Positions 8,585 through 17,408 are shown, counted from the first letter of the stretch. The stretch is 64,000 bases of DNA from Streptomyces sp. WZ-12 (GCF_028898845.1 NZ_CP118574.1:4747001-4811000); one strand, 5' to 3'. Notes: a model not told the origin generated them from the sequence alone. Numbers and translations: made by a program.

Positions 8585-9930
8585 CTGATGGTGGTCTTGT
8601 CGGTGGCCTTGCCGTTGTCGGTGAAGACGACGGTGAAGCCGAGTTGGCGCAGCTTCTGCGCGCCCACCCCGGCGAGGCCGGTTTTCTGGGTGCCGTTGAG
8701 CACCCGCACCCGGACCGAGCGCGCGGTGATCGGGTTCTTGGCGGCCTCCGCGAACTTCTGCTTCCCCTCGGCGCCGACCTCCCGGTCGTGGGCGAGGTCG
8801 CCGAACAACTCGCTGGCCTGCGGGTATTGCCAGATGACGTTGGCCTTGTCGGTGGGCACGTCCGCCTCGCGCGGGTAGGTCGGCACGGTGAGGAAGGTGA
8901 GGCGGTCGGAGGGGACGTCCTTGACCGTGGCGGCGAGGTCGTAGAGCGGCTTGATGCCGGCCAGGTCCTGGTCGGTGGTGAGGGACTTGGTCGCCGAGTC
9001 CAGGAAGCCGTAGAGGTCGGTCGGACTGGTCAGCTTGGACTGCGCCTTGGCCGCGAGCGCCTTCATGAACTCCTGCTGGCGGCCGATCCGTCCGAGGTCG
9101 GAGCCGTCGCCGACGCTGTAGCGGGTGCGGACGTAGCCGAGCGCCTTCTCGTCCTTGATGGTCTGGCAGCCGGCCTCCAGGTCGAGGTGGGCCTTCTTGT
9201 CGTGGATGGCCTGCTTGGGGCAGACCTCGATGCCGCCCAGCGCGTTGACCATGCCCTTGAAGCCCTGGAAGTCGACCGAGACGAAGTGGTCGATGCGCAA
9301 CCCGGTGTTCTTCTCGACGGTCTTGATGCTGCACGCCGCTGCCTTGCGGACGTCGCCGCTGAGCCCGCCGATCGAGAACGCCTCGTTGATCTTGAAGTGG
9401 TGCGGCGTGGACTTCCCGCCGTCGCCCTTGTCGCACTCCGGGATCCGCACCCAGGAGTCGCGCGGGAAGGACACCGCGGTGGCCCACTTATGGTTCGCCG
9501 CGATGTGCAGCACCATCAGGGTGTCCGACTGCATGGTGGTCAGGCCGCTGCCGTACTTGTCGCCGGTGCCGGCCCGGCTGTCGGAGCCGACGACCAGGAT
9601 GTTCTTGGAGCCGGGGCTGAGGTTGACCGGCCGGTCGTTGCCCAGTTCGCTGTTCACGTCCGCGCCGTGGATGTTGCCGTTGAGGTGCTGGTACACCCAT
9701 GCACCGGCCCCGACGGTGCCCAACAGGATGACGCCGAGCACCCCGCCGACCCAGGCGACGATCCGGCCGCGCCGGGTCATCCTGGCCTTCCCGGCCTTGC
9801 GGGAGCCGCCGGCCCGCCGCCCGGGGCCCGACCGCCGGCGCTCGGCGCGGCCGCCCTCCGCCGCGGCCCGGTCGCCCCGGTTGCCGTTGCCCCGCCGGGC
9901 CGCCTGCTTGTGCGTCTGCCTGTCATGCAC
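8446..9930 (-). CDS. LytR-CpsA-Psr family cell-wall glycopolymer ligase with LytR_C domain
   Basis: Membrane-anchored phosphotransferase that attaches undecaprenyl-linked glycopolymers (teichoic acid or similar) to peptidoglycan. A basic cytoplasmic tail (residues 1-50) is followed by one TM helix (GRIVAWVGGVLGVILLGTVG). Then comes the extracellular LCP domain with NILVVGSDSRAG, QSDTLMVLHI, SFPRDSWV, YVRTRYSVGDGSDLGRIGRQQ (the conserved Arg/Asp lipid-phosphate site), and a C-terminal LytR_C domain (VRVLNGTQKTGLAGVGAQKL). The GTG at 9930 has AGAAGGACC upstream. It is convergent with, and overlaps, the DUF1876 gene. Confidence 0.93.
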   Translation of the reverse strand: MHDRQTHKQAARRGNGNRGDRAAAEGGRAERRRSGPGRRAGGSRKAGKARMTRRGRIVAWVGGVLGVILLGTVGAGAWVYQHLNGNIHGADVNSELGNDRPVNLSPGSKNILVVGSDSRAGTGDKYGSGLTTMQSDTLMVLHIAANHKWATAVSFPRDSWVRIPECDKGDGGKSTPHHFKINEAFSIGGLSGDVRKAAACSIKTVEKNTGLRIDHFVSVDFQGFKGMVNALGGIEVCPKQAIHDKKAHLDLEAGCQTIKDEKALGYVRTRYSVGDGSDLGRIGRQQEFMKALAAKAQSKLTSPTDLYGFLDSATKSLTTDQDLAGIKPLYDLAATVKDVPSDRLTFLTVPTYPREADVPTDKANVIWQYPQASELFGDLAHDREVGAEGKQKFAEAAKNPITARSVRVRVLNGTQKTGLAGVGAQKLRQLGFTVVFTDNGKATDKTTISYPPALKAQAEVLAARLPGVKAVESAQATPGAVTLTVGPDISSIES

Positions 9931-10065
9931 GCCGATGGTCCTTCTGGAACTGGTCTTGCTGGGTGGAGGGGAACGCGGAGGCGGGGGAGGGCGCGCCACC
10001 GGATGCCGGGAACGGCGAGAGCGGCGGGCGCAGCGGGCCGTGGGGCGGCGGCCCGCACCGGTTTC

Positions 10066-10314
10066 TCAGATGCCCTCGGTGGGCAACAGCCGGACGGATT
10101 CCGGGTCGTAGCGGAGCCACTTCGGATTGCTGCCGCCGGGCACGGTGCGCAGCAGACACCAGGTGTCGCCCGCGTCGTCCGTCCACCATGCGCTGATTCG
10201 GCCCAACTCCCAGGCACCGTCGGGATATTGGACCTCGACCGGCTGATAGACCCATCGCACCTCCGCCTCTGGAGGCGGGCTTTCCCAGGTCAGGGGTCCG
10301 CACCTCGTCGCCAT
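10066..10314 (-). CDS. Small conserved-type hypothetical protein
   Basis: 82-residue Trp-rich soluble protein (EVRWVYQPVEVQYPDGAWEL, WWTDDAGDTWCLLRTVPGG). No domain recognised. It has a real ribosome site (GGAGGGGGAG immediately before ATG 10314) and its promoter region carries the BlaI-type dyad at 10364-10389, which argues that it is an expressed member of that regulon. Codon third positions are GC-rich as in the neighbours. Confidence 0.6.
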   Translation of the reverse strand: MATRCGPLTWESPPPEAEVRWVYQPVEVQYPDGAWELGRISAWWTDDAGDTWCLLRTVPGGSNPKWLRYDPESVRLLPTEGI

Positions 10315-10363
10315 CTCCCCCTCCGGCAGCGCCCGTTGCGCATGTCAGCCGCAACCCTACCGG

Positions 10364-10389
10364 CAACTTTTACAACGCTGTAGAAGTTG
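10364..10389. promoter_or_regulatory. Predicted BlaI-family operator
   Basis: 26-base near-perfect inverted repeat. Read on the minus strand the left half is CAACTTCTACAG, identical for 12 bases to the left half of the dyad at 12002-12026; the right arm is TTGTAAAAGTTG. The core TACA-N4-TGTA type spacing fits BlaI/MecI/CopY operators. It lies upstream of the 82-aa gene. Confidence 0.7.
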
Positions 10390-10459
10390 GTTGGTGTGCT
10401 ACGGATCACAGATTGCGTCCGCGGCATGGCGACCTGGAGAGCCCGGGATCAGTGTGCAC

Positions 10460-11425
10460 TCACCACGGCGTTGCCGCCTTCAGAACGAGGAACAGAGCTA
10501 CCGCGGCGTTCAACGAGGAGAGCGCGGAGGCCGCGGTGCCGGCCGCCGCGACCAGCGCGGCCAGCCCCGCCGGTGTCAGCGCCGGCGGCCAGGTGCGGGC
10601 CGACGGCACCGGCCCGAGCAGCGCCGCCACCCGCCGCGGCACCGGCCCCGGTTCGGGCGACGCGAACTGCGTCACCAACGGATACGGCGCGGGCCGCGAG
10701 AGCAACGCGGCCTTCCCCACCGCCCGTGCGGTCAGCCGCCGGTTGCCGACCGTCCGTGCCGCCTCCTCGTCCGCCCACCGCTCGGCGCTGAAGGCGACCG
10801 CCGAACGCAGCGGCAGCAGCAGCGGGTTGACGCAGCCGGCCAGTCGGACGGCGAGCAGCGAACGGTGGTGACGGCAGTGCAGATGCGCCTGCTCATGGGC
10901 GAACAGGGCCCGTCGCTCGTCGTCGTCCAGGTTGTGCAACATCCCCTGGGAGACCGCGATCCGGCCGGGCCGGGCCGGCCGCCCCGGCCGCGCGGGCGTA
11001 CCGGGCACGGCATAGGCGTAGGGCTCGTCGTCCGGCAGCACCACCGGATCGACGCCGGCCGGCAGGACGGCCAGCGCGCGGTGCGCCCGCTCCCGGATCC
11101 GGCGGTCCCGGCGCAGCGCGCCGCCGCCCACCACCAACGCCCCGGTCAGCGCGAAGATCGCCGCGACGCCGGCCACCTCGGCGTACGGGACGGCGGCCCG
11201 CACCTCCGGGTCCGACCAGCCGTCCGGCAGTGGATTACCGGGCAGTTGGGCGGTGCCGACGACCACCAGCAGCGCCAGGCAGAGCGTGCTGCACAGGCCG
11301 AGGACCGCGGCCAGCAGGGTCAACAGCCGGGTGGTGACCCGGGGATGGAGGTGCTGCTCCGCGAGCCGGGCGATCGGCAGTGCGGTGAGCGGCAGGACCA
11401 GCGGCAGGAAGACGAAGACGCCCAC
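10460..11425 (-). CDS. M56-family membrane metallopeptidase (BlaR1/MecR1-like)
   Basis: Zinc protease domain of the kind that inactivates BlaI-type repressors. The protein (321 aa) has TM helices near residues 1-22, 35-58 and 80-105, the HExxH zinc site in ALFAHEQAHLHCRHH (about residue 176), the downstream ERWADEEA glutamate ligand motif, and a C-terminal TM segment. It lacks the penicillin-binding sensor domain of true BlaR1, so the signal is unknown. It starts four bases after the blaI-like gene and is clearly co-transcribed with it. Confidence 0.88.
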   Translation of the reverse strand: MGVFVFLPLVLPLTALPIARLAEQHLHPRVTTRLLTLLAAVLGLCSTLCLALLVVVGTAQLPGNPLPDGWSDPEVRAAVPYAEVAGVAAIFALTGALVVGGGALRRDRRIRERAHRALAVLPAGVDPVVLPDDEPYAYAVPGTPARPGRPARPGRIAVSQGMLHNLDDDERRALFAHEQAHLHCRHHRSLLAVRLAGCVNPLLLPLRSAVAFSAERWADEEAARTVGNRRLTARAVGKAALLSRPAPYPLVTQFASPEPGPVPRRVAALLGPVPSARTWPPALTPAGLAALVAAAGTAASALSSLNAAVALFLVLKAATPW

Positions 11426-11429
11426 CTCC

Positions 11430-11879
11430 TCACCCCCCGCGTGCTTCGCCCGGGCCGCGGCCCGGGGTGCCGTCGTCGTCCTCGGCGCGGGCCAGGAGGC
11501 TGCGCAGCACGTCCTCGTCGTGCGCCGAGAGCGCCGAGACGAAGCTGGTCAGCACGGCGTCCCGGTCCGGTTCGCCGTCCAGGACGCGGCGCATCCGCAG
11601 CGCGGCGAGCCCGGCCTCGTCGGCCGCGGGGGTCCAGGCGTAGGCCCGGCCGGTGCGTTCGCGGGTGACCGCGCCCTTGGCGTGCAGCCGGGACAGGATC
11701 GTCATCACGGTGGTGTAGGCGAGGTCGCCGCCCAGCCGCTCCTGTACCCAGGCGGCGGTGGTCGGCCCGGGCGCGTGGTGCAGCGCGGCCAGCACCTGGG
11801 CCTCCAACTGGCCCTGTCCGCGCCGGGCCCGCTCCCGCCCGTTGCCGCCGAGGGCCTTGCCGAAGGGGGTGGTGCCCAT
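11430..11879 (-). CDS. BlaI/MecI/CopY family transcriptional repressor
   Basis: 149-residue winged-helix repressor. The recognisable core is EAQVLAALHHAPGPTTAAWVQERLGGDLAYTTVMTILSRLHAKGAVTRERTGRAYAW, followed by the C-terminal dimerisation helices. Cleavage by the adjacent M56 protease is the family mechanism for derepression. ATG 11879 follows GGGAGG. The operator at 12002-12026 lies in the intergenic region shared with terD, so it should autoregulate and control terD. Confidence 0.92.
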   Translation of the reverse strand: MGTTPFGKALGGNGRERARRGQGQLEAQVLAALHHAPGPTTAAWVQERLGGDLAYTTVMTILSRLHAKGAVTRERTGRAYAWTPAADEAGLAALRMRRVLDGEPDRDAVLTSFVSALSAHDEDVLRSLLARAEDDDGTPGRGPGEARGG

Positions 11880-12001
11880 GTCGTCGCCTCCCGTCGCACC
11901 GGGCGTCCCGCGGGCTGGGACGCCGGGGCAGTTTACGGCGGTGGCCGCCGCGACCCGGAGGGCTTTTCCGGGTGCACCCCGATGGCGCCGCGCCCCGCCA
12001 C

Positions 12002-12026
12002 CAACTTCTACAGTCCTGTAGTTTTT
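12002..12026. promoter_or_regulatory. Predicted BlaI-family operator between blaI and terD
   Basis: Dyad CAACTTCTACAG-TC-CTGTAG followed by a T tract; the core is CTAC-N6-GTAG. It sits in the divergent promoter region of the blaI-like repressor gene and terD. Confidence 0.75.
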
Positions 12027-12096
12027 CCGCCACGTCCTAGTTCACCGCCGGGGACCGCCAACGGCAACCGGCACCGGCCATCACCTGGAGGGAAGC

Positions 12097-12672
12097 ATGG
12101 GAGTCTCGCTCGCCAAGGGCGGCAACGTCTCGCTGTCGAAGGAGGCGCCCGGCCTGACCGCGATCTCGGTCGGCCTCGGCTGGGACGTGCGGACGACCAC
12201 CGGCGCCGACTACGACCTCGACGCCAGCGCGCTGCTGTGCACCGACGCCGGCAAGGTCGCCTCCGACCAGCACTTCGTCTTCTACAACAACCTCACCAGC
12301 CCGGACGGTTCGGTCCAGCACACCGGCGACAACCTCACCGGTGAGGGCGAGGGCGACGACGAGACCCTCAACGTCACGCTGAGCGGGGTGCCGGCCGAGA
12401 TCACCAAGATCGTGTTCCCGGTCTCCATCCACGACGCCGCCGGCCGCGGCCAGAACTTCGGCCAGGTGCGCAACGCCTACATCCGCGTCGTCAACCAGGC
12501 CGGCGGCGCCGAACTCGCCCGCTACGACCTGACCGAGGACGCCTCGACCGAGACCGCGATGGTCTTCGGCGAGCTCTACCGGCACGGCGCGGAGTGGAAG
12601 TTCCGCGCCGTGGGCCAGGGTTACGCCTCCGGGCTGGCGGGCATCGCCGCGGACTACGGCGTCAACGTCTGA
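12097..12672 (+). CDS. terD: TerD-family calcium-binding stress protein
   Basis: 191-residue TerD/CABP protein of the tellurite-resistance and envelope/phage stress group. Start [19 protein letters not shown] is canonical. The acidic Ca2+-binding sites [12 protein letters not shown] and [13 protein letters not shown] are present, as are VFPVSIHDA and [11 protein letters not shown] 12097 follows GGAGGGA. The gene is alone on this strand, divergent from the BlaI-like repressor, with the predicted operator upstream. TerD proteins in Streptomyces are usually multi-copy. Confidence 0.95.
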   Translation: MGVSLAKGGNVSLSKEAPGLTAISVGLGWDVRTTTGADYDLDASALLCTDAGKVASDQHFVFYNNLTSPDGSVQHTGDNLTGEGEGDDETLNVTLSGVPAEITKIVFPVSIHDAAGRGQNFGQVRNAYIRVVNQAGGAELARYDLTEDASTETAMVFGELYRHGAEWKFRAVGQGYASGLAGIAADYGVNV

Positions 12673-12689
12673 CGCGCGGGGCGGCACAA

Positions 12690-12727
12690 CGGGCGGGGCG
12701 GGGCCACGAAGGCCCCCGCCCCGCCCG
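12690..12727. terminator. Bidirectional hairpin terminator between terD and terB
   Basis: A GC-rich stem of about 15 bp (GGGCGGGGC-GGGGCC with GGCCCC-CGCCCCGCCC, one bulged C) around the loop ACGAA. It separates the convergent terD and terB genes. Confidence 0.8.
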
Positions 12728-12732
12728 CGCTT

Positions 12733-13188
12733 TCAGAGGTCGAACTCGGTCGGGGGGATGCCCAGCGCGAAGCACACCTCGCGCACCACGGCGCGCTCGC
12801 TGGGGTCGAAGTCCCCGTCCGCGCCGCCGATGACGACGCCGATCTGGAGCACCGCCCGCGCCTCCACCGGCTTCTTCTTCACCTTCCCTATCTCCTGCAT
12901 CAGCGCGACCTTGCCGAAGTCGAAGTCGGCGGCCAGCTTGTCCAGGCAGCCCTCGAAGCGGACCCGGAGGTCCTCGGCCGGGAAGTTCTGGAGCACCTCG
13001 TTGGTGGCGATCAACTGCGCCACCCGCCGCCGCTCGGACGGGTCGACGACCCCGTCGGCGGCGGCCACCAGCGCGCACATCGCCATGCTCGCGTCGCGGA
13101 AGGCCCCGCTCTTGAGGTCGTTCTTCTTGGCGACGAGCTGGCTCTGCATCGTCGTCGCGGACTCCTTGATGCGGTCCCACAGCGCCAT
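12733..13188 (-). CDS. terB: TerB-family tellurite-resistance protein
   Basis: 151-residue alpha-helical acidic protein with the TerB repeat: MCALVAAADGVVDPSERRRV in the first half and GVVIGGADGDFDPSERAVVREVC in the second, the two metal-binding helical hairpins. ATG 13188 follows GAGGAG; the longer open frame upstream is not used. TerB is thought to interact with TerC at the membrane and with TerD-type proteins. The predicted BlaI-type dyad at 13280-13293 lies about 90 bases upstream. Confidence 0.92.
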   Translation of the reverse strand: MALWDRIKESATTMQSQLVAKKNDLKSGAFRDASMAMCALVAAADGVVDPSERRRVAQLIATNEVLQNFPAEDLRVRFEGCLDKLAADFDFGKVALMQEIGKVKKKPVEARAVLQIGVVIGGADGDFDPSERAVVREVCFALGIPPTEFDL

Positions 13189-13275
13189 CTGGATCTCCTC
13201 GGCTGGTCGTGCGGCGAGCATGCGGAGGGCGAGCCCTGGGCATGCTTCAGGCATGCGTTTGGTCATGCGTAAGTA

Positions 13276-13297
13276 AAATCTACTGCCCCGTAGAAGG
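13276..13297. promoter_or_regulatory. Predicted BlaI-family operator upstream of terB
   Basis: CTAC-TGCCCC-GTAG at 13280-13293 with flanking A-rich and T-rich (on the opposite strand CTTCTACG) sequence matching the two other dyads in the region. The six-base spacing is the same in all three. Confidence 0.6.
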
Positions 13298-13437
13298 TGC
13301 GCTGATGCCACCCCCCGTCGGCATAGCCGGCTTTGGCGCGATACGTTCCCACTGCGCGGAGTACGGTGGAAAAACCACCGGAAGGCGAAGGATTCTCACA
13401 AATGCCCGCGGTGTCGGCTTAGGGGGCACCCGGGAGT

Positions 13438-13680
13438 ATGCGGGTGAACGCCATGCAGACCTTCTTGAGCGTGATCGTGCTGCTGGCCCTGGTGGCGATG
13501 GGCGTGCTGTTCATCGTCCGGGTCAACGGCCAGACGGCCGGCCGCCCTGCACCGCACCGGTACGCGCATCTGAAGGAGTCGTTCGGGCAGCGGCGGCACA
13601 AGCGCGCGCACGACGCCCGCCCGGAGGCGCGCACGACGGGTCCGGCCCCGCCCACCCGGGAGCCGGACGACGACCGGTGA
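13438..13680 (+). CDS. Small single-pass membrane protein
   Basis: 80-residue protein with one clear TM helix (TFLSVIVLLALVAMGVLFIV, residues 8-27) and a basic, Pro-rich cytoplasmic tail. No family recognised. ATG 13438 has CGGGAG upstream. It may instead start at the ATG six codons later. It is followed by a GC-rich spacer and the DUF5994-like gene. Confidence 0.5.
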   Translation: MRVNAMQTFLSVIVLLALVAMGVLFIVRVNGQTAGRPAPHRYAHLKESFGQRRHKRAHDARPEARTTGPAPPTREPDDDR

Positions 13681-13846
13681 CCCCCGCCGCCGGCGCCGCC
13701 CGCCCGTCGCCCGCCCCTCCCCGAGCTCCCGCCTCCGTTCGAGCAGGGCAGGCCCCACATCCCTCAACGACGGGCTCAGCCTGGCCCCTTCCGTTGTCGA
13801 CGGCCGCGACCGCAGCGGTCGTCGCCCGTCGCGTCAGGAGCGCCAC

Positions 13847-14299
13847 ATGACCACCGCCCCCGAGGGCCGCTCCCCGCACCCCCGCCCCGCGCAGCACCAC
13901 GCACCACCCCCGGTCGCCCGCCTGGCCATCGCGCCGCACGCCGAGGTGGCCCGACGGATCGACGGGGTGTGGTGGCCGCACTCCACCGACCTGCTCGCCG
14001 AACTCCCCGAGCTGCTGGCCGCGTTGCCCTTCGAGTGGCCCCGGATCACCCACGCCACGGTCAACGGCAGCGGCTGGTCCGCGCTGCCAGGCCACATCCT
14101 GGTCGCCGGCCATGTCGTCCGCCTGCGCCACACCACCAACCGCCCGGGACCGGACACCCTCTGCCTGGTCGCCGCCGGCGACGGCCGCTGGGACCTGCTG
14201 CTCCTTGCGCCCGCGACGCCCGAAGCCGCGGCGGTCCGGACGATGGCGGAGATGGCGCAGCCGCCGCGGAGCGCCTGGCGGCCGCCCGCGCCCGCCTGA
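13847..14299 (+). CDS. DUF5994-like hypothetical protein
   Basis: 150-residue soluble protein. The core RRIDGVWWPHSTDLLAELPELLAAL, then WPRITHATVNGSGWSALP and DTLCLVAAGDGRWDLLLLAP, matches a small actinobacterial family (DUF5994) of unknown function. ATG 13847 follows AGGAG with a seven-base spacer. No link to neighbours is evident. Confidence 0.65.
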   Translation: MTTAPEGRSPHPRPAQHHAPPPVARLAIAPHAEVARRIDGVWWPHSTDLLAELPELLAALPFEWPRITHATVNGSGWSALPGHILVAGHVVRLRHTTNRPGPDTLCLVAAGDGRWDLLLLAPATPEAAAVRTMAEMAQPPRSAWRPPAPA

Positions 14300-14608
14300 C
14301 GCCCGGTCACCGCCCGCCCACGCCTACCCGTTGGTCATCGGCATACCCCCGGAACCCGATGCGCGCATCCGCCGGGCCCGCCCCAACCCATCCGCAACGC
14401 CGCGGAACGAGCCGTCCACCGCCTCCCGGCCCGCCTTCGGCCTGCGGTTTTGCGGGGGCGACTACTGCGGACGAGTGGTGTTCATCAGAAGAACGCCGAT
14501 CCGGGGGCGTCGGTCCGTGAATCCTCCCATTGCGTACTCATCATAAGAAAACGCAACAGAAGGAACGCGTGGATCCCTCCCAGGGATCCCGACCGAAAGC
14601 GAGGGACC
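14300..14608. other. Intergenic region
   Basis: No supported gene. The last 100 bases are noticeably AT-richer (around TACTCATCATAAGAAAACGC) and probably hold the promoter and leader of the following small gene. Nothing else stands out. Confidence 0.6.
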
Positions 14609-15100
14609 ATGGCTGCGACCAAGGTCATGAAGTTCTGGGCGGTGTGCCTTGCGGTGCTCGGCAAACTGCTCGCATCACTGGGTGTCTCCGCCGCCGCCTC
14701 CGCGGCCCGCCGCGAGGCCGCCGTCCACCAGCGCACCCTGGGCACCACCGCCCCCGACCCGGCTCGCCCCGAGGTGGCGGTGGGACCCGAACCAGACCAC
14801 GAACCACGGCCGTTGATGCCTGCCGACGAATCCGTCAGGCCGTTCGTGCCCGCCGCGCGCACCGCGCCCTGGCACGGTCAGGACGGTCTGGTCCGCCGCA
14901 GGTTCCCGTTGCCGACGCTGCCGCCGACCATCAAGCAGCGGATCCGCGCCGAGGCACACGGCTCCTCCCCCACCGCGCGCCGCAGCCGCGCCATCGGCGG
15001 CCAGCCGCTGTCCACCGCGCCGTGCACCGGCGCCGCCCCGGCCACCCCGGTCATTCCGGCGGCCCGCCGCCGTGCGCACACCACCGCCGGTGCCGCCTGA
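14609..15100 (+). CDS. Hypothetical protein with N-terminal hydrophobic segment
   Basis: 163-residue protein, MAATKVMKFWAVCLAVLGKL at the N-terminus forming one hydrophobic helix with small residues after it, then a disordered Pro/Ala/Arg-rich remainder. No domain recognised. Start chosen at ATG 14609 after GAGGGACC. It could be a membrane-tethered small protein. Coding evidence is codon bias and the ribosome site only. Confidence 0.5.
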   Translation: MAATKVMKFWAVCLAVLGKLLASLGVSAAASAARREAAVHQRTLGTTAPDPARPEVAVGPEPDHEPRPLMPADESVRPFVPAARTAPWHGQDGLVRRRFPLPTLPPTIKQRIRAEAHGSSPTARRSRAIGGQPLSTAPCTGAAPATPVIPAARRRAHTTAGAA

Positions 15101-15392
15101 GCCGCGTCCGCGCCTGCGCGGACGCGAAGTCACGGTGCGGAGCGCACGAGTTGGCCACCGGCAGTCCCATGTCACCTGGTGGGAACCGCACGTGGTGGGC
15201 AGCGGGAAGCACGACCCTTGCACGAGCGGCATGATGAGCGGGATCGATCGGCGGCACAGCGCGCGGGACAGTGGCGCGCAGCACGGCACACGGCACCACG
15301 GACAGCAGTGACTGTCAGCAGTGACTCCCAGCAGTACCCACAGACTTTGATGTGACGTTGCGTTCGACGTCGGCGGGCACGCGCTAGCCGCG

Positions 15393-15406
15393 GTTTCACG
15401 TGAAAC
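15393..15406. other. parS: parS centromere site
   Basis: Perfect GTTTCACGTGAAAC within the longer palindrome CGGTTTCACGTGAAACCG, in the gap just before the acyl ligase gene's 3' end. Confidence 0.95.
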
Positions 15407-15426
15407 CGCGTGTGGCGGGCGGCCGT

Positions 15427-16920
15427 TCAGCCTCCGGAACCGGGCATCGGTCCCGGCGCCAGGCCCAACTGGGCGCGGAGTGCGCGGGTGTCGGTCTTTC
15501 CGTTCGCGGTGAGCGGGAAGTCGTCGACGACATGGACCGCGTTGGGTTGTTCGTACTCCGCCAGGTGCGGGGCGAGCCGCCGGCGCCAGAGGAGCGGGGC
15601 CTCGCCCTCGGGGTCCGCGACGACGAAATGCAGCGCACTGCCCCGGCGTTGGTCGGGGACGGCCAGCACCTTGACCGGCCGACCGCAGGTCTCGGCGCGG
15701 CGCTCCAGGCTCTCGGGGTAGAGCGTGAAGCCCAGCCGGTGGACCGCCTGGTGGCGGCCCACGACCCGCACGATGCCGTCGGTGTCGACGCTGCCGAGAT
15801 CGGCCGTCGGATACCAGGCGTCCCGGTCGACGGGCGCGAGCGAGCCGTCCTCCTGGAGGTAACCCGCCATCAGACCGGGGGAGAGCGCCTCGATGGCGCC
15901 GAGTTCGCCGGGATCGGCGACCGTGCCGTCGGGACGCATGACGCGCAGCCGCACGCCGGGCAGTGGACGCCCGCAGCCGTGCGGCACTTCGGGCGTTGCC
16001 AGCGCGACATTGCCGAGTTCGGTCAGGCCGTAGCCGTCGAGGAGCGGGCGGCCCAGCGTCGCGTGGAACGACTCGGCGAGCGGGGCGGGGAGCGGGGCGC
16101 CGCCGACGCCCCAGACGCGGACCCGTCCGAGCGCGGCGCGCGCCTCGGGGCGGCGGCGCACCACGCCGAGCAGCGAGTGGTAGGTGGACGGGGCGGCGTC
16201 GACGGCAGTGGCGCCGTGCGCCGCGGCCTGGCCGACGGCCGCGTCCAGCCGCTGGTAGGGGGTAACCAGCAGGGTGCAGCGGGACAGCCACCACAGCAGG
16301 ATGACGGAGAGCCCGTACTGGTGCGAGAAGGGCAGCAGCGGGGCCATCACGTCGTCCGGGCGGTAGCCCAACGCCTCTATGGTGCGCAGCGAGTTGTCCA
16401 GCACGGCGGCGCCGGGCTTGACCACGCCCTTGGGGCGCCCGGTGGTGCCCGAGGACCACAGGACCAGCGCGTCGTCGCGGTGGAACCAGGTGCTCAGGTC
16501 GACGGCGTCGTCGGGGTGCGGCGGGGCGTCGGCGGCGGGGCGGGGGTAGGGGAGGACGCGGTGGGCCGGGAAGTCGGGGAGGGCCGCCGCAGGGTCGGCG
16601 GTGACCTGCCACCGGGCGCGGGACTGGCGGGCGGCCGCGGCGGCGTCCGGCTTGGGCAGCCGGTGGTCCAGCGGGACCAGGGAGGTGTCCAGGTGCATCA
16701 GGGCCAGCAGCGTCACGACGTAGTCGACGCTGTTGTCGCCCTGGACCAGGACCCGGTCGCCGGGGCGGACGCCGAGGATCCTCAAGGCGCGGGCGGCGGC
16801 GTGGATCCGGTGGTCGAGGGCCGGGCCGCCGAGGCGGGCGGTGCCGTCGGCGGGGGCCGCGGCGCCGTCGAGCAGGTGGGCCGCGGCGATCGGCGGGGCG
16901 GGCGCGATGGTGTCGGTCAT
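15427..16920 (-). CDS. AMP-dependent acyl ligase (fatty acyl-AMP/CoA/ACP ligase)
   Basis: 497-residue ANL-superfamily adenylating enzyme. The phosphate loop VLWSSGTTGRPKGVVKPG, the A5 motif LLDGYGLTELGNVA, the A7/A8 region WYPTADLGSVDTDGIVRVVGR and the C-terminal catalytic lysine motif TANGKTDT are all present. It should activate a carboxylic acid as acyl-AMP for loading to CoA or to the ACP encoded at 18448. ATG 16920 overlaps the stop of the MaoC-like gene by ATGA, so the two are translationally coupled. It is the last gene of a three-gene operon (reductase, dehydratase, ligase). Confidence 0.9.
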   Translation of the reverse strand: MTDTIAPAPPIAAAHLLDGAAAPADGTARLGGPALDHRIHAAARALRILGVRPGDRVLVQGDNSVDYVVTLLALMHLDTSLVPLDHRLPKPDAAAAARQSRARWQVTADPAAALPDFPAHRVLPYPRPAADAPPHPDDAVDLSTWFHRDDALVLWSSGTTGRPKGVVKPGAAVLDNSLRTIEALGYRPDDVMAPLLPFSHQYGLSVILLWWLSRCTLLVTPYQRLDAAVGQAAAHGATAVDAAPSTYHSLLGVVRRRPEARAALGRVRVWGVGGAPLPAPLAESFHATLGRPLLDGYGLTELGNVALATPEVPHGCGRPLPGVRLRVMRPDGTVADPGELGAIEALSPGLMAGYLQEDGSLAPVDRDAWYPTADLGSVDTDGIVRVVGRHQAVHRLGFTLYPESLERRAETCGRPVKVLAVPDQRRGSALHFVVADPEGEAPLLWRRRLAPHLAEYEQPNAVHVVDDFPLTANGKTDTRALRAQLGLAPGPMPGSGG

Positions 16921-17402
16921 GGGTGCTCCGATCCCGTGGGGTCGAGGGGGCGCCGGGCCGGTTCCGGTGCGGCGGGGCCCAGCAGCGACGCGGTGGTGGT
17001 GGCCACCCAGGTGCCGTCGGGGGCGTGGAAGGCGGACTCCACCGTGAGCAGCGGGCGGCCGGCGAGGGTGCCGGCGGCGGCGATCCGGACGGTGGCCCGC
17101 AGGGTCTCCCCGGCGTGGACGGGGCGGGCCAGGCGCACCGACTGCTCTCGGTGCACCGCACCCTCGGGTGTGAACCCGGGCTGCCGGGCGAGGAGTTGGT
17201 CCTCCGCCCCGGCGGCCAGGACGGCGAGGTAGGTGGGCGGCGCGATCACGTCGGGGTGGCCGAGCGCTCGGGCGGCGGCCGGGTCGGTGTGCGCGGGGTG
17301 CGGGGTGCCGCCGAGCGCCGCGGCGTAGGCGGCGAGGTGGTTCCGGTCGAGGGTGTGGGTGCGGGTCACGGCGGGCGCCGGGCCCACCGGTTCCTCGGGC
17401 AT
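16917..17402 (-). CDS. MaoC/FAS1-DH-like hotdog dehydratase
   Basis: 161-residue hot-dog protein of the MaoC-dehydratase N-terminal type (HadA/FAS1-DH-like): HLAAYAAALGGTPHPAHTDP, then GHPDVIAPPTYLAVL, then HREQSVRLARPVHAGETLRA. The family dehydrates 3-hydroxyacyl-ACP/CoA to the 2-enoyl form. The usual active-site Asp/His positions appear as the NxxH-like HPAHTD segment. It is placed between the enoyl reductase and acyl ligase genes with six-base and minus-four-base spacing, which points to an acyl-chain elongation role. Confidence 0.78.
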   Translation of the reverse strand: MPEEPVGPAPAVTRTHTLDRNHLAAYAAALGGTPHPAHTDPAAARALGHPDVIAPPTYLAVLAAGAEDQLLARQPGFTPEGAVHREQSVRLARPVHAGETLRATVRIAAAGTLAGRPLLTVESAFHAPDGTWVATTTASLLGPAAPEPARRPLDPTGSEHP

Positions 17403-17408
17403 CGGGTC

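Noticed and set aside
15301-15350. Three GCAGTGACT-like direct repeats
   Set aside because: Short and imperfect, in a low-information spacer; no support as a CRISPR, iteron or operator.
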